This document shows positions 9,526 to 19,125 of a DNA stretch of 64,000 nt, in pieces. The stretch covers positions 62,001 through 126,000 of the forward strand of contig JAHHHK010000013.1 of NCBI GenBank assembly GCA_019359395.1, written 5' to 3'. Under the pieces are notes generated by a model that worked only from the letters and a program-made list of their open reading frames with translations, ran no database searches and was not told the origin of the DNA. Position 1 is the stretch's first letter. Every line of letters starts with the position of its first letter. Made by a program: the position numbers and the translations under genes. The stretch comes from Komarekiella atlantica HA4396-MV6. Lineage in GTDB: Bacteria > Cyanobacteriota > Cyanobacteriia > Cyanobacteriales > Nostocaceae.

Positions 9526-9990
9526 GTGTCCTCTCGTGGCAAAATTCCTGAATCTATACAAGAGCAGGTACGCCGACGTGCCAACTACCTGTGTGAGTAC
9601 TGTCATGCATCTGAACAATGGCAATATGTGCAATTCACAGTAGACCATACTATGCCATTGTCATTGGGTGGAACAAATAATTTGGAAAATCTGGCGTTGG
9701 CTTGCTTTCACTGCAATCGCAGGAAGACAAATCGACTGACAGCAACCGACCCTCAATCTGGAGAAGAAGTTGCACTGTTTAATCCGCGACAGCACATTTG
9801 GAGTGAGCATTTTATTTGGTCTGCTGATGGACTATTAATTGTTGGTTTGACACCTATTGGGCGAGCGACCGTCACTGTATTAACCTTGAATCGAGAACGG
9901 GTTATCAATATTCGTGCAGCTGATAAACAAATCGGTCGGCATCCATCAATGGACGATCCGATTCAATCAAAAATTGATGAAGCTGAGTAG
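9526..9990 (+). CDS. HNH endonuclease
   Basis: 154 aa. The HNH fold is clear: CEYC zinc knuckle (Cys23, Cys26), DH at 40-41 (catalytic His), NNLENLALAC with conserved Asn, and the second zinc pair CFHC (Cys60, Cys63). All key residues are present, so the nuclease should be active. It starts with GTG, 3 bases after the small acidic gene. HNH proteins of this size occur as stand-alone nucleases in defence, mobile-element and housekeeping contexts; the target here is unknown. Confidence 0.85.
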   Translation: MSSRGKIPESIQEQVRRRANYLCEYCHASEQWQYVQFTVDHTMPLSLGGTNNLENLALACFHCNRRKTNRLTATDPQSGEEVALFNPRQHIWSEHFIWSADGLLIVGLTPIGRATVTVLTLNRERVINIRAADKQIGRHPSMDDPIQSKIDEAE

Positions 9991-10026
9991 GAGATAGTGC
10001 GATCGCTCCCAAATCTTTCTTCTTAT

Positions 10027-10185
10027 TTAGTAGGCGATAACTAGTACTACTTTTCTGTCGTTAATGGTGTTGTGTAAACACTGAAACCTTAATCGCAGAG
10101 AATACCACAACACGATTATGATTGTGGTTAAGGTGTAAGCAGCGAAAAAACTGCCAAGGAGTACAAAAGCCAAATTTATCAGCAT
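10027..10185 (-). CDS. Possible small membrane protein
   Basis: A 53-aa frame beginning MLINLAFVLLGSFFAAYT forms one strong transmembrane helix followed by a basic tail (SLRLRF, NDRK). It is convergent with the HNH gene and divergent from the ABC ATPase gene. No family was recognised and there is no clear ribosome-binding site, so it may be chance coding. Confidence 0.25.
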   Translation of the reverse strand: MLINLAFVLLGSFFAAYTLTTIIIVLWYSLRLRFQCLHNTINDRKVVLVIAY

Positions 10186-10246
10186 AGCGTTAAAACTATT
10201 GTTAAAATCCAAATAATTTTTCAGACAAAATTCATACCCAACTCCT

Positions 10247-12133
10247 ATGAGAGAAACTGTCCTAGAGGTTCGCAATCTACAAGTTGACTTTTCCAGTGAT
10301 GGCAACATCGCTAAAGCCGTAGATGATATTTCATTTCAGCTACATCGAGGTGAAACTCTAGGAATAGTAGGAGAATCGGGGAGTGGCAAATCAGTGACAG
10401 CCTTAGCTGTGATGGGATTGTTGCAGAGTCCTGGTAGAATTACTGGCGGTGAAATCTGGTTTCGTGCTCAGGAGAATGCCAACCCAATAGATTTGGTGAA
10501 ATTGTCTCCTGAGCAAATGCAGTTACACCGAGGCGGCGACATCGCCATGATTTTTCAAGAACCGATGAGTTCGCTCAATCCAGTTTATGATATTGGGTTT
10601 CAGCTAACAGAAGCGATTATGCGGCATCAGAATGTCTCAGCCGCTCAAGCCAGACAAATTGCGATCGCGGGTCTGCAAGAAGTAAAATTACTGCCTAGCG
10701 ATGAGCAGATACAGCAGCAGTATATCGAAACCTGGAATCAAACCAACCCAGGTTCATCTAAACCAGACGCGCCAAAATTGGCCCAGCTGGTGAAAGAACA
10801 CAAAGAAGCAATGCTGAAACGCTACCCTCATGAACTTTCTGGGGGACAGTTGCAACGGGTAATGATTGCAATGGCGATTTCCTGCAATCCATTACTATTA
10901 ATTGCCGATGAGCCAACCACAGCCTTAGATGTAACTGTGCAAGCGACAATTCTAGAGTTGATGCGAGAATTGCAGCAAAGCCGTGAAATGGCAATGATTT
11001 TCATCACTCATGACTTGGGACTAATTTCAGAAATCGCTGATGAAGTGGCAGTGATGTACAGAGGCAAGGTCGTAGAATACGATACTGCACAGCAAATTTT
11101 TAGTAATCCCCAGCATCCATATACTAAAGGTCTAGTAGCTTGCCGTCCCACACTCAACCGCCGTCCCCAAAAACTACTCACCGTTTCTGACTACATGAGT
11201 GCAGAGGAGACTGCAACAGGACAGCTAGTAATTCAAGCAAAAGAACCCCCACAACCCCCGGAAGTTTCCAACGAAGAAATTGCTATAAGATTAGCGAATC
11301 TCAGCGAACAGCAACCCCTATTACAAATCCGCAACCTCAAGGTTGGCTTTCCAGTGCGCGGGGTATTTGGTGGTACAAAACGCTACACTATGGCAGTTAA
11401 TGGCGTTTCCTTTGATGTCAAACCAGGGGAAACACTAGGATTGGTGGGAGAATCTGGTTGTGGCAAAACCACCCTCGGCAGAACCTTGCTGCGATTAATT
11501 GAACCGATGAGTGGTCAGATTATCTTTGAAAAGCAAGATATTACTACCCTCAAAGGAGAAACGTTGCAGAAACTACGGCGGGAAATGCAAATAGTTTTTC
11601 AAAATCCCTTTAGTTCGCTTGACCCACGCATGAAAGTTGGGGATGCGGTAATGGAACCGTTATTAATTCATGCCGTTGGTAAAACAAAGCGACAACGACG
11701 TGAACGCGTAGTTGAACTTTTAGAACGGGTGGGGTTAAGTGCAGATGCGATTAACCGCTATCCTCATCAATTTTCTGGTGGTCAACGCCAGCGGATTTGT
11801 ATTGCTCGTTCCTTGGCTTTAAATCCCAAATTTATCATCTGTGATGAATCAGTTTCAGCATTAGATGTTTCAGTACAGGCGCAAGTATTGAATCTTTTAA
11901 AAGAATTGCAGAAAGATTTTCAACTCACTTATATCTTTATTTCCCATGATTTAAGTGTGGTGAAATTTATGAGCGATCGCATTTTAGTAATGAATCGCGG
12001 TCAAATTGTCGAACAAGGGACAGCCGAAAGTATTTACCTAGAACCCAAAGAAGAATACACACGAAAATTAATTGCTGCGATTCCTACTGGTAGTGCCGAA
12101 CGTGTGCGAAATCATCATCAACGAGTGTTATAG
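10247..12133 (+). CDS. Two-domain peptide/nickel-type ABC transporter ATPase (DppD-DppF fusion)
   Basis: 628 aa with two complete nucleotide-binding domains. First NBD: Walker A GESGSGKS (42-49), signature ELSGGQLQR, Walker [13 protein letters not shown]. Second NBD: Walker A GESGCGKT, signature QFSGGQRQR, Walker [13 protein letters not shown]. Each has the oligopeptide-transport C-terminal extension ([19 protein letters not shown]). NBD1 carries an extra insert of about 50 residues before its signature. It would power import of peptides or similar solutes, as in GsiA/YejF-type fusions. No permease or binding-protein gene lies beside it, so its partners must be encoded elsewhere. Confidence 0.92.
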   Translation: MRETVLEVRNLQVDFSSDGNIAKAVDDISFQLHRGETLGIVGESGSGKSVTALAVMGLLQSPGRITGGEIWFRAQENANPIDLVKLSPEQMQLHRGGDIAMIFQEPMSSLNPVYDIGFQLTEAIMRHQNVSAAQARQIAIAGLQEVKLLPSDEQIQQQYIETWNQTNPGSSKPDAPKLAQLVKEHKEAMLKRYPHELSGGQLQRVMIAMAISCNPLLLIADEPTTALDVTVQATILELMRELQQSREMAMIFITHDLGLISEIADEVAVMYRGKVVEYDTAQQIFSNPQHPYTKGLVACRPTLNRRPQKLLTVSDYMSAEETATGQLVIQAKEPPQPPEVSNEEIAIRLANLSEQQPLLQIRNLKVGFPVRGVFGGTKRYTMAVNGVSFDVKPGETLGLVGESGCGKTTLGRTLLRLIEPMSGQIIFEKQDITTLKGETLQKLRREMQIVFQNPFSSLDPRMKVGDAVMEPLLIHAVGKTKRQRRERVVELLERVGLSADAINRYPHQFSGGQRQRICIARSLALNPKFIICDESVSALDVSVQAQVLNLLKELQKDFQLTYIFISHDLSVVKFMSDRILVMNRGQIVEQGTAESIYLEPKEEYTRKLIAAIPTGSAERVRNHHQRVL

Positions 12134-12375
12134 AAAGCGATGGGATTTTTGTGGGAGTAGATGCAGTAAATTCACTCCGTTATGCGTTAGGCAAACAGAT
12201 TTTACTTGAAGATGTAAACCTTGAGTCATGGCTTACTTCCTCAAAGTAGTATTTATTAATCTCTCTACTCCTATTTCATCTCTTCTCTCTTGAGCTTAGT
12301 AGAGCGTGGAGCGCCGCATATTATTGGCAATTTATTTTTGTTATTAACTTTAACAAATGTTAAGGAGTTCAGATC

Positions 12376-12552
12376 ATTCCTACACAAGAACAAAAAACAC
12401 AGTGCTACATATTGTGCTGCTGATTTACTAAGCTTTACTTGCCTATTAATATCGTTCGTATTGATGAACGGACAGGAAATATATTCTTCTTGGCAGGTGA
12501 GGAAAATATTATAGAGATATACCCTAACGGTAAATGGAGATACATAGGATGA
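12376..12552 (+). pseudogene. Disrupted DUF6888-type small gene
   Basis: The 59-codon frame starting near IPTQEQ and ending RIDERTGNIFFLAGEE then IYPNGKWRYIG matches what I recall of the cyanobacterial DUF6888 family. Two defects are visible: TGA at 12421-12423 (codon 16) and ATT where the start codon should be (12376), even though an AAGGAG ribosome-binding site stands in place at about 12362-12367. The 3' end overlaps the next gene as ATGA, the arrangement expected of an intact pair. Family naming is from memory. Confidence 0.65.
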
Positions 12553-12770
12553 GCAAGCCTAATTTTCATGCAATGAGTCAGAAAGAATTACATGATTACG
12601 TTCTTGCTCATCGGGAAGATCAGGAAGCCTTTTACGCTTATGTGGATAAGCTGCATATCGAAGGTAATTGGATTGAAATGCCATCATTACAGTCAGAACA
12701 GGATTTAGAAAATTATCCTGAGTTCATTGAGCGTATTCGCAGCACTGAGCCACGAGATGGAGCAGTTTAA
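12549..12770 (+). CDS. DUF6887-type small protein
   Basis: 73 aa from the ATG at 12549 (MSKPNFHAMSQKELHDYVLA), the usual family beginning; a longer frame from 12534 adds five unlikely residues. The pattern KELHDYVLAHREDQEAFYAY is characteristic of the small cyanobacterial DUF6887 family, which I recall as neighbouring DUF6888 genes. The start overlaps the TGA of the broken upstream partner by four bases, so translation probably relied on coupling. Function unknown; the pairing resembles a toxin-antitoxin unit but this is unproven. Confidence 0.7.
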   Translation: MSKPNFHAMSQKELHDYVLAHREDQEAFYAYVDKLHIEGNWIEMPSLQSEQDLENYPEFIERIRSTEPRDGAV

Positions 12771-12783
12771 GGCGGCATTGCAG

Positions 12784-13671
12784 TTACAGCAATCTCTCCG
12801 CTATCCTCAGCTTGGCCGACCGCGATCGCGGATTTTTCTGAATCTCCTCTTCTAATGCAGCAATAGGCTTTTTTGTCAAGACTTTTAACAAAGGTGAATT
12901 TCTTAAACCATGTTTCACCGGGCGGTCTTCCAGACTATGAAAACTGATAATCGCAATTTTGCCACCAGGGACAAGCGCGTTTGGTGCTTTATCCAGAAAA
13001 GTTTCTAAAGATTTTAACTCGTCGTTGACGACAATTCGCAGAGCTTGAAAAACACGGGTAGCAGGATGAATTCTACCATAACGGTATTTAGGTGGGACAG
13101 AAGAAGCGATCGCTTCAGCCAACTCAACAGTCGTTTGAAAGGGTCGTCGTTCGACAATGCGTCTAGCAATCCGCCGCGATAGTCGTTCCTCACCGTATTT
13201 AAAGAAAATATCTGCTAATTGGGCCTCATCCCAATTATTAATCACATCAGCTGCGGTGAGCGATCGCCTCTGATCCATTCGCATATCTAGATTCGCGGTC
13301 TGGCGAAAGCTAAAACCCCGTTCCGGCTGATCTAAATGGTAAGAACTTACCCCCAAATCAGCGAGGATGCCGTCAAAAGTGTTAGAAGGAAAATGGTAGT
13401 CAGCAAAGTTAGTGAGAATAAATTGTACACGTTCTCCATACTCAGCCAAGTAATTCTGCGCCGCCACTAAAGCATCCTCATCTCGGTCAAGTGCTGTTAT
13501 TTGCACATCCGCAGCAGCTTCCAAGATCAAGCGGCTATGACCACCACCGCCAACCGTCGCATCTAAATAATGCCCGCCTGGACGCACCGCCAAACCTGCA
13601 ACTACCTCCCGACTCAACACAGGCACATGAAAAAATTCCTGCGCCTCAAGTCCCTGAAATCGAGCTTCCAT
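12784..13671 (-). CDS. rsmH: 16S rRNA (cytosine-1402-N4)-methyltransferase RsmH
   Basis: 295 aa from ATG 13671; a TTG at 13695 would add eight residues. It methylates N4 of C1402 in 16S rRNA using SAM. Motifs: [10 protein letters not shown] at the N-terminus, the SAM-binding loop [30 protein letters not shown], and the C-terminal [17 protein letters not shown], all diagnostic of MraW/RsmH. Unlike in many bacteria it is not in a division (dcw) cluster; divergent ndhH lies next to it. Confidence 0.96.
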   Translation of the reverse strand: MEARFQGLEAQEFFHVPVLSREVVAGLAVRPGGHYLDATVGGGGHSRLILEAAADVQITALDRDEDALVAAQNYLAEYGERVQFILTNFADYHFPSNTFDGILADLGVSSYHLDQPERGFSFRQTANLDMRMDQRRSLTAADVINNWDEAQLADIFFKYGEERLSRRIARRIVERRPFQTTVELAEAIASSVPPKYRYGRIHPATRVFQALRIVVNDELKSLETFLDKAPNALVPGGKIAIISFHSLEDRPVKHGLRNSPLLKVLTKKPIAALEEEIQKNPRSRSAKLRIAERLL

Positions 13672-13950
13672 ATAATAATTGAAGAAGTGCAACAAAATGA
13701 AATATCAAGTAAAATCCCTCCTCTGTCCTCCTCTCTCCAACATACCCCTGTATGGGCAATACATGTAGACGCCACCGACACTTGCTTTAACTCTCAAAGA
13801 GCAACGCAATAATGTCCTTCCAAGGAGAGTTTACTCTAAGAGTATTGCACCTACAGTCTTTACTTTAGATTGGCAGACACGATAAATCGGGTCTGGTTGG
13901 CATCTTAGCGGTTCAATTCAAAATTTTCACGAACGGAGAACACTAAATCT

Positions 13951-15135
13951 ATGGCCAGACTAGAAACCCGCACTGAACCCATGGTGTTGAATATGGGGCC
14001 ACACCATCCCTCAATGCATGGGGTTCTGCGGCTAATTGTCACCCTGGATGGCGAGGATGTCGTTGATTGTGAACCAGTCATCGGCTACCTGCACCGGGGA
14101 ATGGAAAAAATCGCTGAGAACCGCACCACAATTATGTACGTCCCCTACGTCAGTCGGTGGGACTACGCTGCGGGAATGTTTAATGAAGCCGTAACCGTCA
14201 ACGCTCCAGAACAACTGGCAGGTGTCGCTGTTCCCAAACGTGCTAGCTACATCCGCGTCATCATGCTGGAGTTGAACCGTATTGCTAACCACTTACTGTG
14301 GTTTGGCCCGTTCCTGGCTGACGTGGGTGCTCAAACTCCCTTTTTCTACCAGTTCCGGGAACGGGAGATGATTTATGATTTGTGGGAAGCCGCCACAGGT
14401 TATCGGATGGTGAATAACAACTACTTCCGCGTTGGCGGTGTAGCAGCTGATTTGCCCTATGGTTGGGTAGATAAATGTTTAGAATTCTGCGACTACTTAA
14501 TACCCAAAGTTGATGAGTACGAACGCTTAGTGACCGATAATCCCATCTTCCGCCGACGTGTTGAGGGTATTGGTACTATCACCCGCGAAGAAGCGATTAA
14601 CTGGGGGCTTTCTGGCCCAATGTTACGTGCTTCTGGAGTAAAGTGGGATCTGCGGAAAGTTGACCACTACGAGTGCTACGACGACTTCGACTGGGATGTG
14701 CAGTGGGAAACTGCTGGTGATTGCTTTGCTCGTTACGTAGTGCGGATGCGGGAAATGCGCGAATCTGTAAAGATTATTCGCCAAGCCATCAAAGGATTAC
14801 CTGGTGGCCCCTACGAAAACCTGGAAGCCAAGCGTTTAGCAGCAGGAAAAAAATCAGAGTGGGATGCATTTGATTACCAATTCATCGGTAAAAAAGTTTC
14901 CCCCTCCTTTAAGATTCCCAAAGGTGAAATCTACTCCCGTGTAGAAAGCGGTAAAGGTGAACTGGGAATTTATCTAGTTGGTGATGATAACGTCTTCCCT
15001 TTACGCTGGAAGATTCGCCCTGCTGATTTCAACAACCTCCAGATTCTCCCTCATTTATTGCGAGGGATGAAGGTTGCAGATATCGTAGTTATTCTCGGCA
15101 GTGTTGATGTGATCATGGGGTCTGTAGACAGATAG
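13951..15135 (+). CDS. ndhH: NDH-1 complex subunit H
   Basis: 394 aa, matching NdhH of the thylakoid NDH-1 complex, which mediates cyclic electron flow, respiration and CO2 uptake. The sequence [20 protein letters not shown] and the quinone-site region [19 protein letters not shown] are diagnostic of the 49-kDa/NuoD family, and the end [14 protein letters not shown] is typical of NdhH. GGAGAAC precedes the ATG. It is the only ndh gene here, as usual in cyanobacteria where ndhH is separate from ndhAIGE and ndhCKJ. Confidence 0.97.
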   Translation: MARLETRTEPMVLNMGPHHPSMHGVLRLIVTLDGEDVVDCEPVIGYLHRGMEKIAENRTTIMYVPYVSRWDYAAGMFNEAVTVNAPEQLAGVAVPKRASYIRVIMLELNRIANHLLWFGPFLADVGAQTPFFYQFREREMIYDLWEAATGYRMVNNNYFRVGGVAADLPYGWVDKCLEFCDYLIPKVDEYERLVTDNPIFRRRVEGIGTITREEAINWGLSGPMLRASGVKWDLRKVDHYECYDDFDWDVQWETAGDCFARYVVRMREMRESVKIIRQAIKGLPGGPYENLEAKRLAAGKKSEWDAFDYQFIGKKVSPSFKIPKGEIYSRVESGKGELGIYLVGDDNVFPLRWKIRPADFNNLQILPHLLRGMKVADIVVILGSVDVIMGSVDR

Positions 15136-15186
15136 CCGTCATTTGGTGGGCATCGCTCATCCAACAATTCTTGGTTAAGCTTTAAC

Positions 15187-15352
15187 AGTAAACAGTAAAC
15201 GGTAAACAGTTATCAGTTAAGATAATTGAGTTTAAGGGGAACCACTAAGGGAGCGCTCACTCCAACCGAAAACTAATAACCCAAAGCCGATTAGTGCGAG
15301 GCACTATCTGGCGGGTTTAAATCCCCCAACTGTTTACTGTTTACTGTTTACT
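15187..15352. mobile_element. MITE-like element with 25-bp inverted ends of cagtaaa units
   Basis: The left arm 15187-15211 and right arm 15328-15352 are inverted copies of 25 bases with one mismatch, each built of tandem agtaaac units. The roughly 115-base interior has no coding capacity. The right arm overlaps the last codons and stop of the DUF309 gene. It looks like a non-autonomous palindromic repeat that can fold into a long cruciform or act as a transcription terminator between the converging genes. Confidence 0.6.
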
Positions 15353-15732
15353 GGTAAAATTCTAGGCAAAGATAAGGCTTGATTTTCACCCAAATCACCA
15401 GCGGTAATCTTGTCTGCTCCTATTTCTTGTAATGTCTTCCACAACGCTGCACTTTGATTTAATAGCTCATCGACATCAACGCCGCTGTAAATGGAAGGGT
15501 AACGCCGCAGGCGATTGCTACCTTCTCCTAGCAGAATTACTGCTCCTCGCCAGTTACGATTACCCAGATGATACAGCGCCACAGCAATTTGCAGAATACC
15601 TTGATAAAAAGTTTTTTCTGGTTCGCCCGCTTCGATCCATAGAGCCTCTAAAGTGTCATGACAGGCGTAGAACTGCCCAGAATTGAACAGTTCTACAGCT
15701 TGCCAAAATTCTTGAGGGATGGTTTCGCTCAT
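15334..15732 (-). CDS. DUF309 domain protein
   Basis: 132 aa. The DUF309 signature is visible: FWQAVELFNSGQFYACHDTL then EALWIEAGEPEKTFYQGILQ and AVALYHLGNRNWRGAVILL. The family is widespread in cyanobacteria and helical, with conserved His/Glu residues suggesting metal or ligand binding, but no established function. Its ATG overlaps the ftrC stop by four bases, so it is translationally coupled to ftrC. The last residues (PVNSKQ) and stop codon are supplied by the inverted-repeat element. Confidence 0.85.
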   Translation of the reverse strand: MSETIPQEFWQAVELFNSGQFYACHDTLEALWIEAGEPEKTFYQGILQIAVALYHLGNRNWRGAVILLGEGSNRLRRYPSIYSGVDVDELLNQSAALWKTLQEIGADKITAGDLGENQALSLPRILPVNSKQ

Positions 15733-16094
15733 CCCATACTATCTCGGACTTCTTTAATTGTTTCGAGAGAGATTTCTTGGTTTTCTCCAGCAAACTCGTT
15801 TTCAGGGGTGAGGAACAGCATACAGTGGCACTCTTTGCGTTCTCTCATTGGCACACACGGACAATTCCAATATGTGGCGTGGACTTCAGCTTCTTTATCT
15901 TCGTAGTGGCGACAGGGGCACAAAGGCGCACCCAGTTCATCTTTATGTTTGGCTAGTCCTTCAATTACAACTGCTGTAACAGAAGGTTCAGCACAGAAGT
16001 ACGTTCCAGTTCGCTTGGCGTATTGTTCGGAAAAATGCCGCATTGCCTCTAGGCTTTTATCGCTGGATTTTGTGTTAACTCCTGATGTGATCAT
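15729..16094 (-). CDS. ftrC: Ferredoxin-thioredoxin reductase catalytic subunit
   Basis: 121 aa from ATG 16094 (MITSGVNTKS). It passes electrons from photoreduced ferredoxin to thioredoxin through a [4Fe-4S] cluster beside an active-site disulfide. All expected cysteines are present: CPC at 59-61, CPC at 78-80, CHC at 89-91, plus Cys34. Spacing between the CPC, CPC and CHC motifs matches the family. It overlaps the DUF309 gene downstream. An in-frame upstream start at 16148 would add a basic leader and is less likely. Confidence 0.95.
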   Translation of the reverse strand: MITSGVNTKSSDKSLEAMRHFSEQYAKRTGTYFCAEPSVTAVVIEGLAKHKDELGAPLCPCRHYEDKEAEVHATYWNCPCVPMRERKECHCMLFLTPENEFAGENQEISLETIKEVRDSMG

Positions 16095-16300
16095 TTTGAT
16101 TTGCCGCTCATAATTTAAATATTTCTTTGCATTGTACCTCAGCCTCACTGGCGGATTACTGGGGGTATTTCCCCAACCTTAACTGTTTAAGTCATCCTCT
16201 TTTTGCTTAAAGGCTTGTATGTCTGGTCTGCGGGGATCAAACAAAATCTAGGAAATCACAGAAACTTAACTTGAATCCGACAGAAAATTTAAATTGATGA

Positions 16301-17458
16301 TCAACGTAATGTTTTTTGTAGTTGGGGTTGCACAGCTTGATCACTCTGTAGGATGATGCCAGGGTAGTCCCAGTTGATTACTAGTTGTTCTGGTGGGGAA
16401 GAAATATTTGGCCACAAAACCCAACGGCTGCCTTGAGGAAGAGAAGCAAGGCTTAGGGGGTTTTGAGTTAGCCAAATCAAGGGGTAAGTTTCAGGAACTT
16501 TTGTGTTGGCATCTTCTAGGGTGGTGGCTGCTGCTAAGGTTTCTAAAATAAAGCGATCGCCTTTGATTAAACCTGTCAATGCTGTCCACAGTTGTACCTG
16601 CATTTGCTGGCGTTGTGCATAAAAGTACAATGACGCTGCGGTAATTACTGCTTGCTCAAAGTTCTCTTCTTCCCAATTAACAGCACTATCAAGGGCAATA
16701 ATTATCTCTTGTCCACCTGTAACTATCTCTAATTCCCGTACCCTTAATTCTCCATAGCGGGCGCTAGTACGCCAATGGATTAGGCGGGTGGGATCTCCTA
16801 AACGATAAGGACGTAGCGATCGCACTAACCCTGCTGTTGCTGTCTGCAAGGGTCTACCACGAGGATCGCCTTTCTTGCTTTCTTCTTGCCCCATTTCATC
16901 CACTAGAGGGCAGGTAGCCAAGGGTAACACTGTGGGATAGACAATTGCGATCGCGGCACAATCACGCTGACGACGACACCAAAACAATCCTAAAGGCGCA
17001 CCAGTCGCGAGTTCGACTGTGTGCCAGCGATAAACACCCCGACGCTGGGTAGGTTGGTAGTATATCCAGCGATAACTTCCTTGGCTGGGAATTGTCTCTA
17101 TTGCTTGTTGTATCGGTTTTCCCAAGACGAAAGGTAATATATCTTCTACTTGCAATAAGCTCACAGGCTGTTGTAGCTGATTGCAGATTTCTAATTCTAC
17201 AGTCAATTCGTCGCCTGCTGACACTGGCTGGATGGGAAGACGCTTGATGGATAGACCTCTGAGCGATCGCGGTGGTAAAAAGGCTGCTACACCCAAAAGA
17301 GCAAAACTCACGCCACTGATAACGTACAACCAGCCAGCCATCGTATTGATGGCTGCTCCAAAAAAACAAATAGCGGTTCCTGCTAATACCCAACCGCTGT
17401 ATGCAGGAGTACAAGCGCGGGTTTCTAACCAGTTAGTGATGGGTTTGATGATTTTCAT
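16301..17458 (-). CDS. DUF58 domain membrane protein
   Basis: 385 aa from ATG 17458. Two adjacent transmembrane helices near the N-terminus (about residues 20-60) precede a beta-rich region and the DUF58 core VRSLRPYRLGDPTRLIHWRT followed by VRELE, the family signature. The C-terminal half resembles a vWA-like fold. DUF58 proteins often partner with MoxR AAA+ ATPases and transglutaminase-like proteins, none of which is adjacent here. The cellular role is not established. Confidence 0.85.
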   Translation of the reverse strand: MKIIKPITNWLETRACTPAYSGWVLAGTAICFFGAAINTMAGWLYVISGVSFALLGVAAFLPPRSLRGLSIKRLPIQPVSAGDELTVELEICNQLQQPVSLLQVEDILPFVLGKPIQQAIETIPSQGSYRWIYYQPTQRRGVYRWHTVELATGAPLGLFWCRRQRDCAAIAIVYPTVLPLATCPLVDEMGQEESKKGDPRGRPLQTATAGLVRSLRPYRLGDPTRLIHWRTSARYGELRVRELEIVTGGQEIIIALDSAVNWEEENFEQAVITAASLYFYAQRQQMQVQLWTALTGLIKGDRFILETLAAATTLEDANTKVPETYPLIWLTQNPLSLASLPQGSRWVLWPNISSPPEQLVINWDYPGIILQSDQAVQPQLQKTLR

Positions 17459-17523
17459 AGTTTCCTTTTTAGCCCAACACCAACTGAAATTCACAGTGTC
17501 TCAAGGGTTCGCTAAAAAAGCTT

Positions 17524-17990
17524 TTAATTGGATTCCTCAAAAAAAGACGGAAAGTTACGACGACCACTCACAACCCGCAGAATTTCAATACCATCATCTA
17601 GCAGTTTGTAGAAAACAATGTAGCCTTCCAAGGGAAATCCTCGGAGGTCTGGACGAATTTCCGCGTAACTTTTACCGCTGTTTGGAAAGGCAACAAGTTG
17701 TTGGCACTTGCGGTTGAATTCACTGAAAAATCGCTCTCCTGCTTCAAGATTAGTTTCGGCAAATTAGTCGGTAATTTCATTGATATCTTGGCTGGCAAGA
17801 ATAGACCTCTTGCATAAATGCTTAAATTGTCATGTTGAGCGAAGCGAAACATCTCGGAGATTCTTTCCTGCGGAACCAAGGCGTAGCTTGCTTCCCCGTA
17901 GGGGTACCCTCCACTACGTTCTGGTCAGAATGACTTTAATAGCTTTCTGACTTTTGCAAGAGGTCTAATGCTGATAACGTAGCGACTCAT
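17524..17990 (-). pseudogene. parE-type toxin gene broken by a MITE and a stop codon
   Basis: Reading from ATG 17990 gives MSRYVISI; then comes the 166-bp element 17802-17967. Removing it with one TA restores the frame to IILASQDINEITD, then TAA (17764-17766), then FAETNLEAGERFFSEFNR and LRGFPLEGYIVFYKLLDDG to the stop at 17524. Without the element the gene is 101 codons, the normal ParE/RelE-fold length. Its start overlaps the antitoxin stop as ATGA, so it was a standard parDE operon. Both the insertion and the stop prevent a full toxin. Confidence 0.85.
17802..17967. mobile_element. TA-flanked MITE with 13-bp perfect terminal inverted repeats
   Basis: The ends tagacctcttgca (17802-17814) and tgcaagaggtcta (17955-17967) are exact inverted repeats. 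The outermost TA on both sides and the restored parE frame when one TA is removed point to a TA target duplication, as produced by IS630/Tc1-mariner-type transposases. The 166-bp interior contains a palindromic gcgtagcttgc-type repeat and no open frame, so it is non-autonomous. A solo end of the same family lies at 32315-32327. Confidence 0.8.
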
Positions 17991-18253
17991 GCTTGCGCTT
18001 GATATCCTTGTCGAAATCGCTCTAAAATTTGGTTTACGAACGTTTCCCCATCAATAGGTGACGTATGGTCTGAAGCTAAAATCGCTGCATCAGTTTTTTC
18101 TCGCACATCCTCGACCCATTCAGCATCAGCGCGATCATAGTCATCCAGCAACCGTAGGGCCATTTCAAGGGCTTCCTGTGCGGAGCGATATTTCCCAGCC
18201 TGGAGCTTGGTTTGAATAAAGCGTTCTTGATCGGGCGTGAGACTGATGCTCAT
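17987..18253 (-). CDS. ParD-family antitoxin
   Basis: 88 aa, beginning MSISLTPDQERFIQTKLQAG then KYRSAQEALEMALRLLDDYD, the ribbon-helix-helix N-terminus of ParD antitoxins, which bind operator DNA as dimers. The C-terminal half (residues about 50-88) would wrap the toxin. Its frame is intact while the overlapping parE is broken, so it is now an orphan antitoxin that may still neutralise related ParE toxins elsewhere in the genome. Confidence 0.88.
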   Translation of the reverse strand: MSISLTPDQERFIQTKLQAGKYRSAQEALEMALRLLDDYDRADAEWVEDVREKTDAAILASDHTSPIDGETFVNQILERFRQGYQAQA

Positions 18254-18333
18254 AGAAAACCTCTATTCAGATTATTCACCATTTTAAGTTAAAAAACTCA
18301 CCTGCCTTTTCTTATTAAGCCGAAGGAATAATA

Positions 18334-18921
18334 TCAATTTTTACGCTGTAACCAAGCAAAAATTTCATCAACAGAGAGTGCCAAATTCAAATCTTCTAAC
18401 ACTGGTAATGTATCTTGTCCTGCTAACAAATCTGGCAAAGAATTAGGCTGATAAACTAAAATAGAGCGTTCACTTTGATCAATCAACCAGCCTAGCTGAC
18501 TGCCATTTCTCAAACAGTGTAAAATGTTGCCAGTTACTTTAGTTTGACTTTGAGCCGGGGAAAGAATTTCTATTACCCAAGCGGGTGCAAAATCAATACC
18601 ACTGCTGATGATATCACCGCTTTCATCAAGTGGTAATTGATTAGTAGAAATAACAACCACATCAGGAACTACAGAACGATTACCGCAGGTACAGCGCAAT
18701 TCAGGAAAAGCTTCGTAGTTGCTTCCCAACTCATCAATCACTGCAACTAAACGTTTTTGCAATAAGCTGTGTTTACCCCCTCCCACTGGTTTTTGAATTG
18801 CCTCTCCGTTAATATATTCCCAAGCTGGTGACTCTTCAATGTATGGAAGTTTTAAAAACTTCTCTAGAGTCGTGCTTTCTGAAACTGTAATTTTGCCTGG
18901 TGTCAACCCAATATTTTTCAT
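18334..18921 (-). CDS. Uma2 (DUF820) family putative endonuclease
   Basis: 195 aa. The PD-(D/E)xK restriction-like fold of Uma2 is visible as VVPDVVVI followed by PAWVIEILSP, with the characteristic C-terminal GWLIDQSERSILVYQP. The family is hugely expanded in cyanobacteria, and biological targets are not established. It is a single gene within the cluster of small toxin-antitoxin-type loci. Confidence 0.85.
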   Translation of the reverse strand: MKNIGLTPGKITVSESTTLEKFLKLPYIEESPAWEYINGEAIQKPVGGGKHSLLQKRLVAVIDELGSNYEAFPELRCTCGNRSVVPDVVVISTNQLPLDESGDIISSGIDFAPAWVIEILSPAQSQTKVTGNILHCLRNGSQLGWLIDQSERSILVYQPNSLPDLLAGQDTLPVLEDLNLALSVDEIFAWLQRKN

Positions 18922-19125
18922 AATTAGGTTTTTAATTTACATTCAGTTATAAGCGAAATCGGCTCATCTGTTAGAATCGGTGGATTTTGAGATCAAGATT
19001 GTTCTAGTCTTCTCCTTTTAGTATAGGCTGAAGCCTTAACTAGTTTTGAGCGATCGCTTACGACTGATAACCTTTTAACTATGTCTTTACCGATAACTTA
19101 AGGAGCTAACGTTACGCCGTATTGA

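Noticed and set aside
12136-12249. In-frame coding fragment (reads like VGVDAVNSLRYALGKQILLE then a stop) after the ABC gene
   Set aside because: No start codon apart from an internal GTG, no family recognised, and too short; may be a decayed gene tail but not supportable.
15187-15352. cagtaaa tandem units as a CRISPR-like or replication iteron site
   Set aside because: Only three or four units per arm, in inverted orientation, and no dnaA box or replication gene; a MITE-like palindrome fits better.
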